DNA of 41,804 bases from Opitutia bacterium UBA7876 (GTDB lineage Bacteria > Verrucomicrobiota > Verrucomicrobiia > Opitutales > Seribacteraceae): assembly GCA_002500665.1 (NCBI GenBank), contig DLRY01000039.1, positions 1-41,804 of the forward strand, read 5' to 3'. How positions within the stretch are numbered: position 1 is the stretch's first letter; the number at the start of each line of letters is the position of its first letter. A program made the position numbers and the translations under genes. The notes under the pieces were generated by a model, which did not search any database, was not told the DNA's origin, and worked only from the letters and a program-made list of their open reading frames with translations. This document shows, piece after piece, positions 33,494 through 41,803 of this stretch.

Positions 33494-34828
33494 CTAGGCT
33501 TCCATGATTTTCCACCCGGCCCGGTAAGCCCGGTGGATGTTTTCGTTGGCCGCTTTGTCGTTGGTGACCTGCGCCTTTTCGGCGTCCCATTCGAGCCAAC
33601 GGGGCGAGTTTTGCATCGCAAGGTTGCCCAGCAGGATGGATTCGGTCATGGGGGCGGCAAAATCGACTGGTGAAAGCAAGTGCGTCCGGTCACCCCTGAG
33701 AATCGCTTCAAGGAAGGCATTGTGGTGTCCGAAGGCATCCAGCTTGGCAGGCTCCACCCCGGCGAACTTTTTTTCGGGAAGCAATATGGGGGAACTTCCG
33801 TGTCGCAACAAGAGCACCCCGTTCTCCCCCTTTAGAAAGCAACCGAAGCGGTACTTGACGCCTTCGGGGACCAAGGAGGTAAGTTCCTCAGGGGCTCGCT
33901 CGCCATCGCTGCTCCAGAAAACCTTGAGGTCGCCATCGGTGAGAGGAGTACCCGGAAATTCGAATTCCACCCGTTCGTTATTCGTCCAGTTGTGTTCGTT
34001 GGGAACGGCGGTTTGGGAGCGGACCCTTTTCGGTACGGAGAGCCCAAGTCCCCGGTACATGGCGTTGAAGATATGACAGCCCATGTCTCCCAGGGTTCCC
34101 GTTCCGAAGCCCTGTCTCTTCCGCCAGTTCTTGGGGTGGTAATATTTATTTAAATAATGACGCTTCTCGCCTACACCGAGCCATCCGTCCCAGTCGAGGC
34201 CGTCGGGAACGGGGTCCTTGCGCTTCGGCAACGGGTTCTTGTCGCCCCAGCTTTTTCCGGAGAAGACCCAGGCTTCGGTTGATTTCCCAATCAATTTCCG
34301 GCGGATCAGGTCGACCCCGTTCCGGTCGTTGAAGCTAGATGCCCCTTGCGTACCCATTTGGACGATGACCTTATTCCGGCGGGCGGTTTCCTCCATGGCC
34401 CGGCATTCACCGATGGTTTGGGCCAGGGGTTTCTGCACGTAGACGTGCTTGCCCAAGTTCATGGCGCTCATGGCCATAATGCCATGCATGTGGTCGGGTG
34501 TGGAGACACTGACCACGTCGACGTCCGCGGCCATGGTTTCAAACATCTCGCGCCAGTCGGAAAAGGTCTTCACACCCTCCATCCGGGTCTCAAGTTTCTT
34601 GGCCGTCGCCGAATCGACGTCCGCACCGGCGACCATCTTGACCTTTTCGTGCTTGGAAATCGACTGGACGTCGAACATTCCCCTGCCACCCAGGCCGATG
34701 GCCGCGTATTGAAGCTTTTGCATGGGGGAGCACGCCGCCCAGGAAAGGCGGCTTACGAAGGGAGCTCCGGCAAATAGCGAGGTTGCGGTGAGGAATCTGC
34801 GTCGACTGGCTCTCAGTTCCTTCATCAT
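33494..34828 (-). CDS. Tat-exported Gfo/Idh/MocA family oxidoreductase
   Basis: 444 residues. The N-terminus is a twin-arginine signal (ASRRRFLTATSLFAGAP). The Rossmann nucleotide-binding domain starts at AAIGLGGRGMFDVQ (42-55), followed by VDVVSVSTPDHMHG and HVYVQKPLAQT, where Gln replaces the Glu of the usual EKP motif. The C-terminal domain has GTLGDMGCHIFN with the catalytic-type Asp/His. Such exported members probably carry tightly bound NAD(P) and oxidise or epimerise a sugar outside the cytoplasm, but the substrate is not known. The start overlaps the upstream sulfatase stop by 4 bases (ATGA), which fixes the start codon. It lies in the middle of the sulfatase operon. Confidence 0.92.
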   Translation of the reverse strand: MMKELRASRRRFLTATSLFAGAPFVSRLSWAACSPMQKLQYAAIGLGGRGMFDVQSISKHEKVKMVAGADVDSATAKKLETRMEGVKTFSDWREMFETMAADVDVVSVSTPDHMHGIMAMSAMNLGKHVYVQKPLAQTIGECRAMEETARRNKVIVQMGTQGASSFNDRNGVDLIRRKLIGKSTEAWVFSGKSWGDKNPLPKRKDPVPDGLDWDGWLGVGEKRHYLNKYYHPKNWRKRQGFGTGTLGDMGCHIFNAMYRGLGLSVPKRVRSQTAVPNEHNWTNNERVEFEFPGTPLTDGDLKVFWSSDGERAPEELTSLVPEGVKYRFGCFLKGENGVLLLRHGSSPILLPEKKFAGVEPAKLDAFGHHNAFLEAILRGDRTHLLSPVDFAAPMTESILLGNLAMQNSPRWLEWDAEKAQVTNDKAANENIHRAYRAGWKIMEA

Positions 34829-36288
34829 TTCTGCTTGGCCCCTTTGGTTTTTGCCGAATGGTATTTGTCCAGGACCTTTTGCTCATCCGCCTTGGCGGAC
34901 TTCGCCCAAACCGTGAATTCCTCGTCCATTCTACGGACCACCTCGGGCAGATCCTTGGCGAGGTCCCGTTTTTCGAAGGGGTCGGCCAGAAGATCATAAA
35001 GTTCCCATGGATTGGCTTCGCGCTTCTTGGACGTTATGCGGATCACCTTGTAGCGGCGCTCGACCCATGCCTGCATGCCGCGGCAATGGAAACCAATTCC
35101 CTTGCGCTCCTTCATCTTTCCATCGATCAAGGGCAACAGGTTAATGCCGTCGTAGTCACGGTCGTCGGGCAAAGGTATGCCGGCGGCCGCGAGAGCGGTT
35201 GGAAAATAGTCACTGGTCACGGCGGGCAGGTCGGTGGCGAATGGCTTCTTGATCCGGGCGGGCCACTCGAGGATGCCGGGCATAAGAATACCCCCTTCGT
35301 AAAGAAAACGCTTCCAGCCACGGTAGGCCCCGGTCGAGCCAAGCGGGGTGTAGGTAAACTTACCTCCTTGGGCTTTGCCGCGCATGACCTCTTTCTTGCC
35401 CTTCAGGTTGGGGCCGTTGTCACTAGTGAACCAGACCATTGTGTCGTCAGCTATTCCGAGCTCACGGAGGGCCTTGCGCAAGGCCCCCACTTGAGTGTCC
35501 ACCGCGGTGATGTTGCTGTAGTAGATCTGCTCCTTGACCGAACAGTCCGCATATTGCTTCATCAGCTCGGGGTTCTTACCCAGAGGGGTGTGCACGTTGT
35601 GGAACCAAATCACGGCAAGGAAGGGTTTCTTTGCCTTTGCCTGCTCACGGATGAAAGGGATCGCCTTGTTCATCACGATGGCCGCGTCGTCGCCCCGCAA
35701 GGTCGGATCCTTCTGCCCTTCCTCGAACGGGATGTTGCGCCCGTTGTGCCAATACAAGCCCTCGATGCCGTGCTTGCCTATTCTGGCATAGGGGTCGTGG
35801 GTAACCAAGACGTTGAAGGAGGAGAAGCATTCCTCGAACCCCGCCTTCCACGGCGGCATGACGTGGACCGGACCCTTTGCCATCTTCTCATTGAAGCCTC
35901 CTAGGTGCCACTTGCCGAAGTGGCCGGTGGCGTAGCCTTTTGCCTTCAGGGCTTCGGGCAAGGTGATTTCCTCCTGAGGCAGGTGCTCCTCATCCGCCCG
36001 CGAGGGATCGTTTATGCTTACCCTCCAATTGCAGCGTCCCGTCATGCAGGACGCCCGGGTCGGACTGCAAACCGATCCACCCGCATAGAAACGGTCGAAG
36101 CGTATGCCGGTCTTGGCCATGTCGTCGAGGTGCGGGGTCTTGATCTTGGGATGTCCGTTGTAGCCGACGTCGCCCCATCCCTGGTCATCCGTCATCAGGA
36201 AAACCATGTTGGGCAAAGTTTCGCCATGGGCAGACCATGCCGCCAGGCAGACGAGGAAAGCGAGCGTCAGTTGTTTAATCGGATTCAT
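34825..36288 (-). CDS. Secreted arylsulfatase / GALNS-like sulfatase
   Basis: The ATG at 36288 gives 487 residues with a signal peptide (MNPIKQLTLAFLVCLAAWSAHG); the frame open upstream of it is not credible coding sequence. Motifs: FLMTDDQGWGDVGYNG (metal Asp pair), formylglycine motif CSPTR (Cys74) in GGSVCSPTRASCMTGRC, KWHLGGFNE, and WFTSDNGPN (second metal site). The layout fits the arylsulfatase / N-acetylgalactosamine-6-sulfatase-like group; actual specificity is open. The Lys-containing end (AKTKGAKQK) is mildly basic. It starts 61 bases after the preceding sulfatase, one of the two larger gaps in this operon, and its stop overlaps the oxidoreductase start. Confidence 0.93.
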   Translation of the reverse strand: MNPIKQLTLAFLVCLAAWSAHGETLPNMVFLMTDDQGWGDVGYNGHPKIKTPHLDDMAKTGIRFDRFYAGGSVCSPTRASCMTGRCNWRVSINDPSRADEEHLPQEEITLPEALKAKGYATGHFGKWHLGGFNEKMAKGPVHVMPPWKAGFEECFSSFNVLVTHDPYARIGKHGIEGLYWHNGRNIPFEEGQKDPTLRGDDAAIVMNKAIPFIREQAKAKKPFLAVIWFHNVHTPLGKNPELMKQYADCSVKEQIYYSNITAVDTQVGALRKALRELGIADDTMVWFTSDNGPNLKGKKEVMRGKAQGGKFTYTPLGSTGAYRGWKRFLYEGGILMPGILEWPARIKKPFATDLPAVTSDYFPTALAAAGIPLPDDRDYDGINLLPLIDGKMKERKGIGFHCRGMQAWVERRYKVIRITSKKREANPWELYDLLADPFEKRDLAKDLPEVVRRMDEEFTVWAKSAKADEQKVLDKYHSAKTKGAKQK

Positions 36289-36349
36289 CGTATCGGGAAT
36301 AATCAGGATGGAAGGAGAGTTGTTTCTTGGCGAGCACCTATCCTTCCGG

Positions 36350-37639
36350 TCATTCTTTATCCTTTGATTTGTACTCTGCAAAAGGCGCGGGGGCATCTTC
36401 GGGAAACCGGTCCATTATCATTTGCAGGCGTTGGCGGCGCCCGGGGGCAATCTTGTCCAATTTGCTTACCGGTCTCTCTTGCCGAGGGTCTTTGGTGAGG
36501 TTGTGAAAGGATCCTTTGTTGTCCACGATATGGTACCAGTCGCGGATCATCCGGAAACTTCCGAGCTGAGAATATACCCAACTGCGCTTTTCGTACGGAT
36601 CTTCGCTCCCGCGCAAGCTTGGTACGAAGGATTTGCCGTCCAGATTGAGGTTTTCCGGGGGGGCAATTCCCGCTAGCTCGAGAAAAGTAGGATACAAATC
36701 GGTGAAATCAATAAGGTCGCGGGACACGACGTCTCCTTTGCTCAGGAAAGGAGCCCGGACGATGAAAGGCACGTGGGCTCCCCAGTCCGCTTCCCCTCCT
36801 TTGCCCTTCGGATAAGCTTCGCCATTGAGGGAGCCGGAGACCGCCGAACCGTTGTTCCCGGTAAAGACGATCATGGTTTTGTCCTTAAGGCCAAGCTTGT
36901 CGACGACCGCAACGAGTCTGCCCACGAGGTGGTCCACGTAAGTTACGTTGCCGGCGTACAGAGCGGTTCTCCCTTCCGGTTTCTTTTTCCGGTTGAAGGG
37001 AGTGACGGCATGCGGGTCGCGGGCCAGGAGCATCGGGTAGTAGACGAGAAAGGGCCGGTCCTTGTGACGCTGAATGAAATTGATCAGGTATTCGTTGATC
37101 GAATAGGGCCCGTAGGCAGTCGTCCCGCGCCTTCCGTTGGCTTGCAGGAAGCCCTTCCAGTATCTCGTCTCGGTTTCCGGTTTGCCTGCCTCCGCTCCGG
37201 GCCAGACGCAGTGTTCGTCGAAGCCGTGTTCCTCAAGAACGTTTGGTTGCTTGCCCAAGTGGTTGACTTGCCACTTGCCTCCTATGACCGTGGAGTACCC
37301 GTTGTCGCGCAAGACCCGGGCAAAGGTGCTGAAACGGTCGGGCCGCAAGCCTACCCCGCCTTGCCTGGGGACGTCGTAATGCGTCGTCCAACCATGGCGA
37401 AACGGGTATTGTCCGGTGAGCAGGGTAACCCGGGCGGGGGTACAGATGGGCATGGACCAGGCTGTCTCGTACTGCACGCCTTCCTTAGCTAGCCGGTCGA
37501 GGTTGGGGGTTTGGTGGGTGGCTCCGTAGCAACCGACCCAGTCACGCCCCAGGTCTTCGGCCATGATTAGGATGATGTTCGGCTTTTGAGCGGCACTGGC
37601 CACGCCCGCGAGAACGAGGAGCATGAAAAGACACTTCAT
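36350..37639 (-). CDS. Secreted sulfatase with altered metal-site residues
   Basis: The ATG at 37639 gives 429 residues with a signal peptide (MKCLFMLLVLAGVASAA) and overlaps the DUF1592 gene stop by 4 bases. The formylglycine motif CTPAR (Cys66) lies in MPICTPARVTLLTGQYPF, and KWQVNHLGK follows. Two positions that bind Ca in characterised sulfatases differ: the first Asp of the N-terminal pair is Glu (IMAEDLGRDW, Glu28-Asp29), and the usual T-x-D-N-G is VFTGNNGSA, with Asn for Asp. The codons read AAC AAC, so this is not a reading slip. The enzyme may have changed metal affinity or activity. All other sulfatases in the window keep Asp at both places. Confidence 0.9.
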   Translation of the reverse strand: MKCLFMLLVLAGVASAAQKPNIILIMAEDLGRDWVGCYGATHQTPNLDRLAKEGVQYETAWSMPICTPARVTLLTGQYPFRHGWTTHYDVPRQGGVGLRPDRFSTFARVLRDNGYSTVIGGKWQVNHLGKQPNVLEEHGFDEHCVWPGAEAGKPETETRYWKGFLQANGRRGTTAYGPYSINEYLINFIQRHKDRPFLVYYPMLLARDPHAVTPFNRKKKPEGRTALYAGNVTYVDHLVGRLVAVVDKLGLKDKTMIVFTGNNGSAVSGSLNGEAYPKGKGGEADWGAHVPFIVRAPFLSKGDVVSRDLIDFTDLYPTFLELAGIAPPENLNLDGKSFVPSLRGSEDPYEKRSWVYSQLGSFRMIRDWYHIVDNKGSFHNLTKDPRQERPVSKLDKIAPGRRQRLQMIMDRFPEDAPAPFAEYKSKDKE

Positions 37640-40053
37640 TTCGAACGGAAAGGTTCGCTCGCCACGACCTGAATGATCAATTCCCGCAAGCCGTAATTGA
37701 GCGTTGGCATGAGGGTTACGATCCGGTCGACGTCGTCCCGGTCGGTAAAGCTGAGCCTTCGCCCGAGGGCGTATACGAAGAGTTTTTCGGCCAGGCAACG
37801 AGTAAACTGGCCGGGCCGGGCCTTGAGGTATTCCTTGATGCCGGGAGGACCGTCGATGGACGTGCCGTCGGGCATTTTGCCGCTCCCGTCAATGGGCAGA
37901 CGCTTGGCATAGCGGTCGCGCCATGCTCCGACCTGATCGTACTTTTCCATGGAAAGACCCAAAGGGTCGATTTTCCGGTGACACTCGAAGCAGGTCGGGT
38001 TGTCGCGGTGTTTTTCCATCAATTCGCGCATCGTGCTCACGCCTCGGGTGTCCGGCTCGATAGGATCGACGTCGGGAGGCGGTGGATTGGGAGGCGTTCC
38101 TAGCAAGTTTTCCAAAATCCAAACACCCCGAACCACGGGCTGGGTTTCCACTCCGTTGGAAGTTGCGGTGAGAATGCTACCGTGTCCGAGCAAGCCGCCG
38201 CGGTTGTGTTCGGGCAGAAGGGAGACCTTTTCGAAGCGTTCGCCGGTCACTCCGGGTATTCCGTAATGGCGAGCCAGGGCACCGTTCAGGAAAGTGTAGT
38301 CCGAATCGATAAATTCAAGAAGGTTGCGGTTTTCGAAAAGCAGGTGGTTGAAGAAACGACGCGTTTCCTCCAACATCGCGTGCTCCAGGTTATCCGCGTA
38401 ATAGGCTTTGTTTTTTTCGGGATCCGGGGGCATTTCCCCAAGCTTGCGCAGGTGCAGCCATTGCCCCACGAAGTTGTTTGCCAGAGCTTGAGATTTCGGA
38501 TCCTTGAGCATTCTCTCGACTTGGGAGCGCAGTTCCGCAGACTCAAGGATCTTGCCCGAGGAAGCGGATTTTCTCAGTTGCTCGTCGGGCATCGAGCTCC
38601 ACAAAAAATAGGAAAGGCGGGAGGCGAGTTCATAGGCATCCAGAGTTTCCGGCCCTTTTCCTGGATCGCTTTCCGTAAGGTATAGGAAGCGGGGGGATGT
38701 CAAGATGGCCCGCACCCCGTAATGAGCGGCGGACCAAAAATCCTCCTTTTCCGCGAGGAATTGCCGGGCGAGGTCTAGATAAGGCTTGAGCTCCGCAGGG
38801 GATACGGGTCGCCTGAAGGCTTGATTTGCCAGCCTGATCAAACTGGCATCGAGATAATCGGGACCCGGGTTTGCGGGAGGGTCGGGAAAATAGCGGGCGA
38901 ACCCCGGCATGGGCCACTGGTCGAAGAACGGCCCCTTGATCTCAAAGGAACGGACGTGAAGTTCGGGTCCCGAGCCGACGTACATCTCAGGGGGATTGCG
39001 GGCGGGATAAAGCGCGTCCTTGTTGTACTTGGGCAGTACCTTCCGCATGATCCGCTTGAAGGAACCGTTCGGACCATTGGCCCAGTGAAGATGGAAGGTG
39101 AATCCTTTCTCAAGCCAGACCCGGTGTTCGATCTCGATCAATTCGTTGTCCGGAATTTCGTATTCCCCGATTATGCGGTGGGCGGTCGCGCCCAAATCCC
39201 GCGAATCAATCGAGATGGACAAGCGCATGGGTTCGTCGGAATTATACCTCAGATCGGAATCCTCGTAACGTGATTTTCTGCGGACTGCCTTTGCGGAAAA
39301 GCGGATCAAGTATTCGCCATCCGCAGGGACGCCCCTTTTCTTATCGAGCAGGCGCAAGCCCAGAGGTTGCCTGAACTTGATGAACATACGCCCGGCATCT
39401 CTTCTTGCATCCTTGTCGGAACTGGCTTCGCCCAGTCCTCCGTTTGGATCCATTTTCACTCCCGCCTGGTAATGAATCATCTTGGGTTCGGGACCGGGCC
39501 GGATCGCCTTGTCGGCGACTTTTCGGGCGGCATCAAGGTAATTCTGAAGAAGATGCCCGGAGGCGACCAGACCCTCCCCCACGTTGTCGAAGCCTTCGGT
39601 CGAGTCGTCGGGCGGGAAGGTGACGGTGGGATCGAAATCCACCATCTTCAAGTCGAACAAGTCTCTTATAGTATTAAGGTATTCGACTCTGTTAAGGCGG
39701 CGAAGGACGACCTTCCCCCGGTTTTCCCGAGCATTTTCGCGCGCATTCTCGAGGACCTCGGTGAGGTAGGTGACAACCTGCCGGGTTTCCTCCGGCTTGG
39801 GCTGCTTCTCGTCTTCCGGGGGCATCTCGGCCAAGTTGAGTTGATCGAGAATTTCCTGCAGACCCTCGGCGTGGTCGAGGGTTTTCGGATTGCCGGTGAG
39901 GTGATCGAAGCGCCGGTCTCCCTTCTGCTTTTCTTCGCCATGACACTTGATGCAGTAGGTCTCGAGGAACGGACGGACCAAGTCGGCCCTTGCCGCACGA
40001 ACCGTCCCGGCGACAAGCAAACCGGCGGTAAGGCCAAGAATGAGCTTCCTCAT
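37636..40053 (-). CDS. DUF1592/DUF1588/DUF1585 planctomycete-type protein with c-type heme motifs
   Basis: 805 residues with a signal peptide (1-23). A planctomycete-type cytochrome c motif CIKCH (34-38) opens the mature protein. DUF1587 (RRLNRVEYLNTIRDL, about 120) follows, then DUF1595/DUF1592 (YELASRLSYFLWSSMPDEQL, about 473-492), DUF1588 (RGGLLGHGSILTATS, about 616-630) with a second heme-type motif CFECH (688-692), and DUF1585 (RRLSFTDRDDVDRIV, about 765). The family is very common in Planctomycetes and Verrucomicrobia, usually beside a DUF1552 gene as here, and its function is not established; electron transfer or redox attack on extracellular substrates is a guess. It overlaps both neighbours by 4 bases. 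Confidence 0.93.
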   Translation of the reverse strand: MRKLILGLTAGLLVAGTVRAARADLVRPFLETYCIKCHGEEKQKGDRRFDHLTGNPKTLDHAEGLQEILDQLNLAEMPPEDEKQPKPEETRQVVTYLTEVLENARENARENRGKVVLRRLNRVEYLNTIRDLFDLKMVDFDPTVTFPPDDSTEGFDNVGEGLVASGHLLQNYLDAARKVADKAIRPGPEPKMIHYQAGVKMDPNGGLGEASSDKDARRDAGRMFIKFRQPLGLRLLDKKRGVPADGEYLIRFSAKAVRRKSRYEDSDLRYNSDEPMRLSISIDSRDLGATAHRIIGEYEIPDNELIEIEHRVWLEKGFTFHLHWANGPNGSFKRIMRKVLPKYNKDALYPARNPPEMYVGSGPELHVRSFEIKGPFFDQWPMPGFARYFPDPPANPGPDYLDASLIRLANQAFRRPVSPAELKPYLDLARQFLAEKEDFWSAAHYGVRAILTSPRFLYLTESDPGKGPETLDAYELASRLSYFLWSSMPDEQLRKSASSGKILESAELRSQVERMLKDPKSQALANNFVGQWLHLRKLGEMPPDPEKNKAYYADNLEHAMLEETRRFFNHLLFENRNLLEFIDSDYTFLNGALARHYGIPGVTGERFEKVSLLPEHNRGGLLGHGSILTATSNGVETQPVVRGVWILENLLGTPPNPPPPDVDPIEPDTRGVSTMRELMEKHRDNPTCFECHRKIDPLGLSMEKYDQVGAWRDRYAKRLPIDGSGKMPDGTSIDGPPGIKEYLKARPGQFTRCLAEKLFVYALGRRLSFTDRDDVDRIVTLMPTLNYGLRELIIQVVASEPFRSK

Positions 40054-41315
40054 CCAAGCAGATGATTCAAATTGGCCGAACTGGTGGAGAACCGGTCGGT
40101 CTCCAAGCCAAGTTTCTGAAGAATGGAGACGTAAAGATCACAGAGGGGCCGCCCGTCCCTGCCCTTTCTCTCGAACCGGTGATGGTTTCCGCCCTTCAAC
40201 CCCCCACCCGTCACCATGACGGGCAAGTTCCGGCTGGAGTGCGAGCTTGCGTTCCCCATGCCACTACCGAACATTACCACGGTCGAATCGAGCAGGGGTC
40301 GATCCTCGGAATCTTTGGTTTTCTTGAGAAGATCGATAAAACCTGCGAATTGCCTGGTATAAAAGGTTTCGATGATGGTCAGCTCCTTGAGCAAGTCCGG
40401 GCGTTTTCCGTGGTGGGTCAGAGAGTGGTACCCGTAGGTGATTCCGTCGAAGGGAAACAAACGGTTCCCCCCCGGATGTCCGAAGGTGATGACGTTGGTC
40501 AGGTTTGCTTGCAGGGCAAGGGCCATGAGTTCGTACATCACGGAGGTATTGTAGGGATAGGCCAGATCAACGAAGTCCTCGTCATCCCCCTCGATGACAG
40601 TGGGGCTGGCCTTTGGTTTGGGCACGTCGATCCATTCCGCCCTCCGCTGGATCTTGCTCTCGACGTCTCGGATCGAGGTCAAATATTCCTCGAGCTTCTT
40701 CTGATCGGTACGGGATAGGCGTGAGCTCAAGGTCCGGGTGTCCTCGAGGACGGCGTCCAAAATACTCGCATCCTCGCTTAGGTATTGCTTGCGCTTCGCT
40801 TTGAGCTTCGGGTTGTCCTCTAGAAATAACTGGGCGAATATTTCCCTTGGGTTTCCCATGGTGGGCAACCTGACCCCTGCTCTGGACCATGAAATGCCAC
40901 CCGAGCCCATCCTGAGGGAAGGAAAACGGGTGTCCCGCCCGATCTTTTCGGCAAGGAGCTGATCCAAAGAGAGAAGCCTTTGCGGGTTTTCCTTGGCATC
41001 CTTGAGCTCCACCCCGTTGAGCAAGGTATTCGAGCATCCGTGACCACCGCCTACTTCCGGGTGATCCAAGTTGCTGAAGACGGTCAGATCGCCCCTGTGC
41101 CGTTCGAGGGGCTTGAGGAGAGTGGGCATGACGTAGTCGGCACCCGTTTGCTCGGGAAAAAACCCACCCGGGTTCATCCCGTAATTCGTTGCGACGCAGA
41201 CGAATCTTTGGGCAGTGGACTTATGACCGGTTGCCGCATGAAGCGATTCGAGTGAAGGGAGGGCGAGGGAAACACCCACCCCGCGAAGGAAATTCCGCCG
41301 GTTGATAGAATTCAT
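40050..41315 (-). CDS. DUF1552 protein with Tat signal
   Basis: The ATG at 41315 (421 residues) places a twin-arginine signal at the very start (MNSINRRNFLRGVGVSLALP); an open frame extends 19 codons further but has no support. Family marks are NYGMNPGGFFPEQTG, DLTVFSNLDHPEVGGGHGC, SSRLSRTDQKKLEEYLTSIR, and near the end MFGSGMGNASSHSSRNLPV and GGNHH. The pattern of conserved Gly/His/Asn recalls alkaline-phosphatase/sulfatase-superfamily relatives such as DUF1501, but no activity has been shown that I know of. It pairs with the DUF1592 gene through a 4-base overlap, the usual partnership of these families. Confidence 0.92.
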   Translation of the reverse strand: MNSINRRNFLRGVGVSLALPSLESLHAATGHKSTAQRFVCVATNYGMNPGGFFPEQTGADYVMPTLLKPLERHRGDLTVFSNLDHPEVGGGHGCSNTLLNGVELKDAKENPQRLLSLDQLLAEKIGRDTRFPSLRMGSGGISWSRAGVRLPTMGNPREIFAQLFLEDNPKLKAKRKQYLSEDASILDAVLEDTRTLSSRLSRTDQKKLEEYLTSIRDVESKIQRRAEWIDVPKPKASPTVIEGDDEDFVDLAYPYNTSVMYELMALALQANLTNVITFGHPGGNRLFPFDGITYGYHSLTHHGKRPDLLKELTIIETFYTRQFAGFIDLLKKTKDSEDRPLLDSTVVMFGSGMGNASSHSSRNLPVMVTGGGLKGGNHHRFERKGRDGRPLCDLYVSILQKLGLETDRFSTSSANLNHLLG

Positions 41316-41434
41316 TTGATATTTAGATGGCAAAGGTCGTTGGCAAGGGGCAATTGGTGAGTATTTGGGCAATCGGATTTTCTATACCGAAAGTTTCATT
41401 GGCAAACCTCAAAATGCCATTTTGCGTGGAGAGG

Positions 41435-41803
41435 CTATCTCCCTTGTGGGACGACTTTGGCCAGAGAAACGGGCTTGGCCCGGTAGATGAAAGAATCGGA
41501 GCTCAAGAGGGAAAGAACCAGAGATTCCATGCTTCCGTCGTTGTCGACGTAGGCCTTGTGGGCCTCCTGCAAGGTCTTGGCATCGCCCAATGTCTCGTTG
41601 CGCCCCATGAAAAACCGGAAGACGTAACGCACGAAGACTTGTTCGCAATGAGTTGAATTTGCCAACCTTTCGATCAGCTCGAAGGGGGTTCCTACGTCAC
41701 CGTCGATCTCAGGGACGCCCGAGTTGACGATCTTGCTAGTCGCGTCGACCGGCTTGTCCAGTTCAAGTAACCGGAACCGTCCGAAATGATCGTACTGCTC
41801 GAA
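41435..41803 (-). CDS. C-terminal end of a DUF1588/DUF1585-type protein (partial)
   Basis: The frame is open from the right edge and gives about 122 residues before the stop at 41435. Phrases such as DHFGRFRLLELDKPVDATSK, FELIERLANSTHCEQVFV, RYVFRFFMGRNET and LLSSDSFIYR are characteristic of the DUF1585 end of DUF1592-type proteins, the same family as the gene at 37636-40053. The start is outside the window. It is separated from the DUF1552 gene by 119 bases (41316-41434) that hold an AT-rich leader (CATCTAAATATCAA before the DUF1552 ATG) but no obvious terminator, so it probably belongs to the same operon. Confidence 0.85.
   Translation of the reverse strand, partial: FEQYDHFGRFRLLELDKPVDATSKIVNSGVPEIDGDVGTPFELIERLANSTHCEQVFVRYVFRFFMGRNETLGDAKTLQEAHKAYVDNDGSMESLVLSLLSSDSFIYRAKPVSLAKVVPQGR

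Noticed and set aside
34858..35904. A 348-codon plus-strand frame antisense to another sulfatase
   Set aside because: Same reason: no motif in the frame and a complete sulfatase on the opposite strand.
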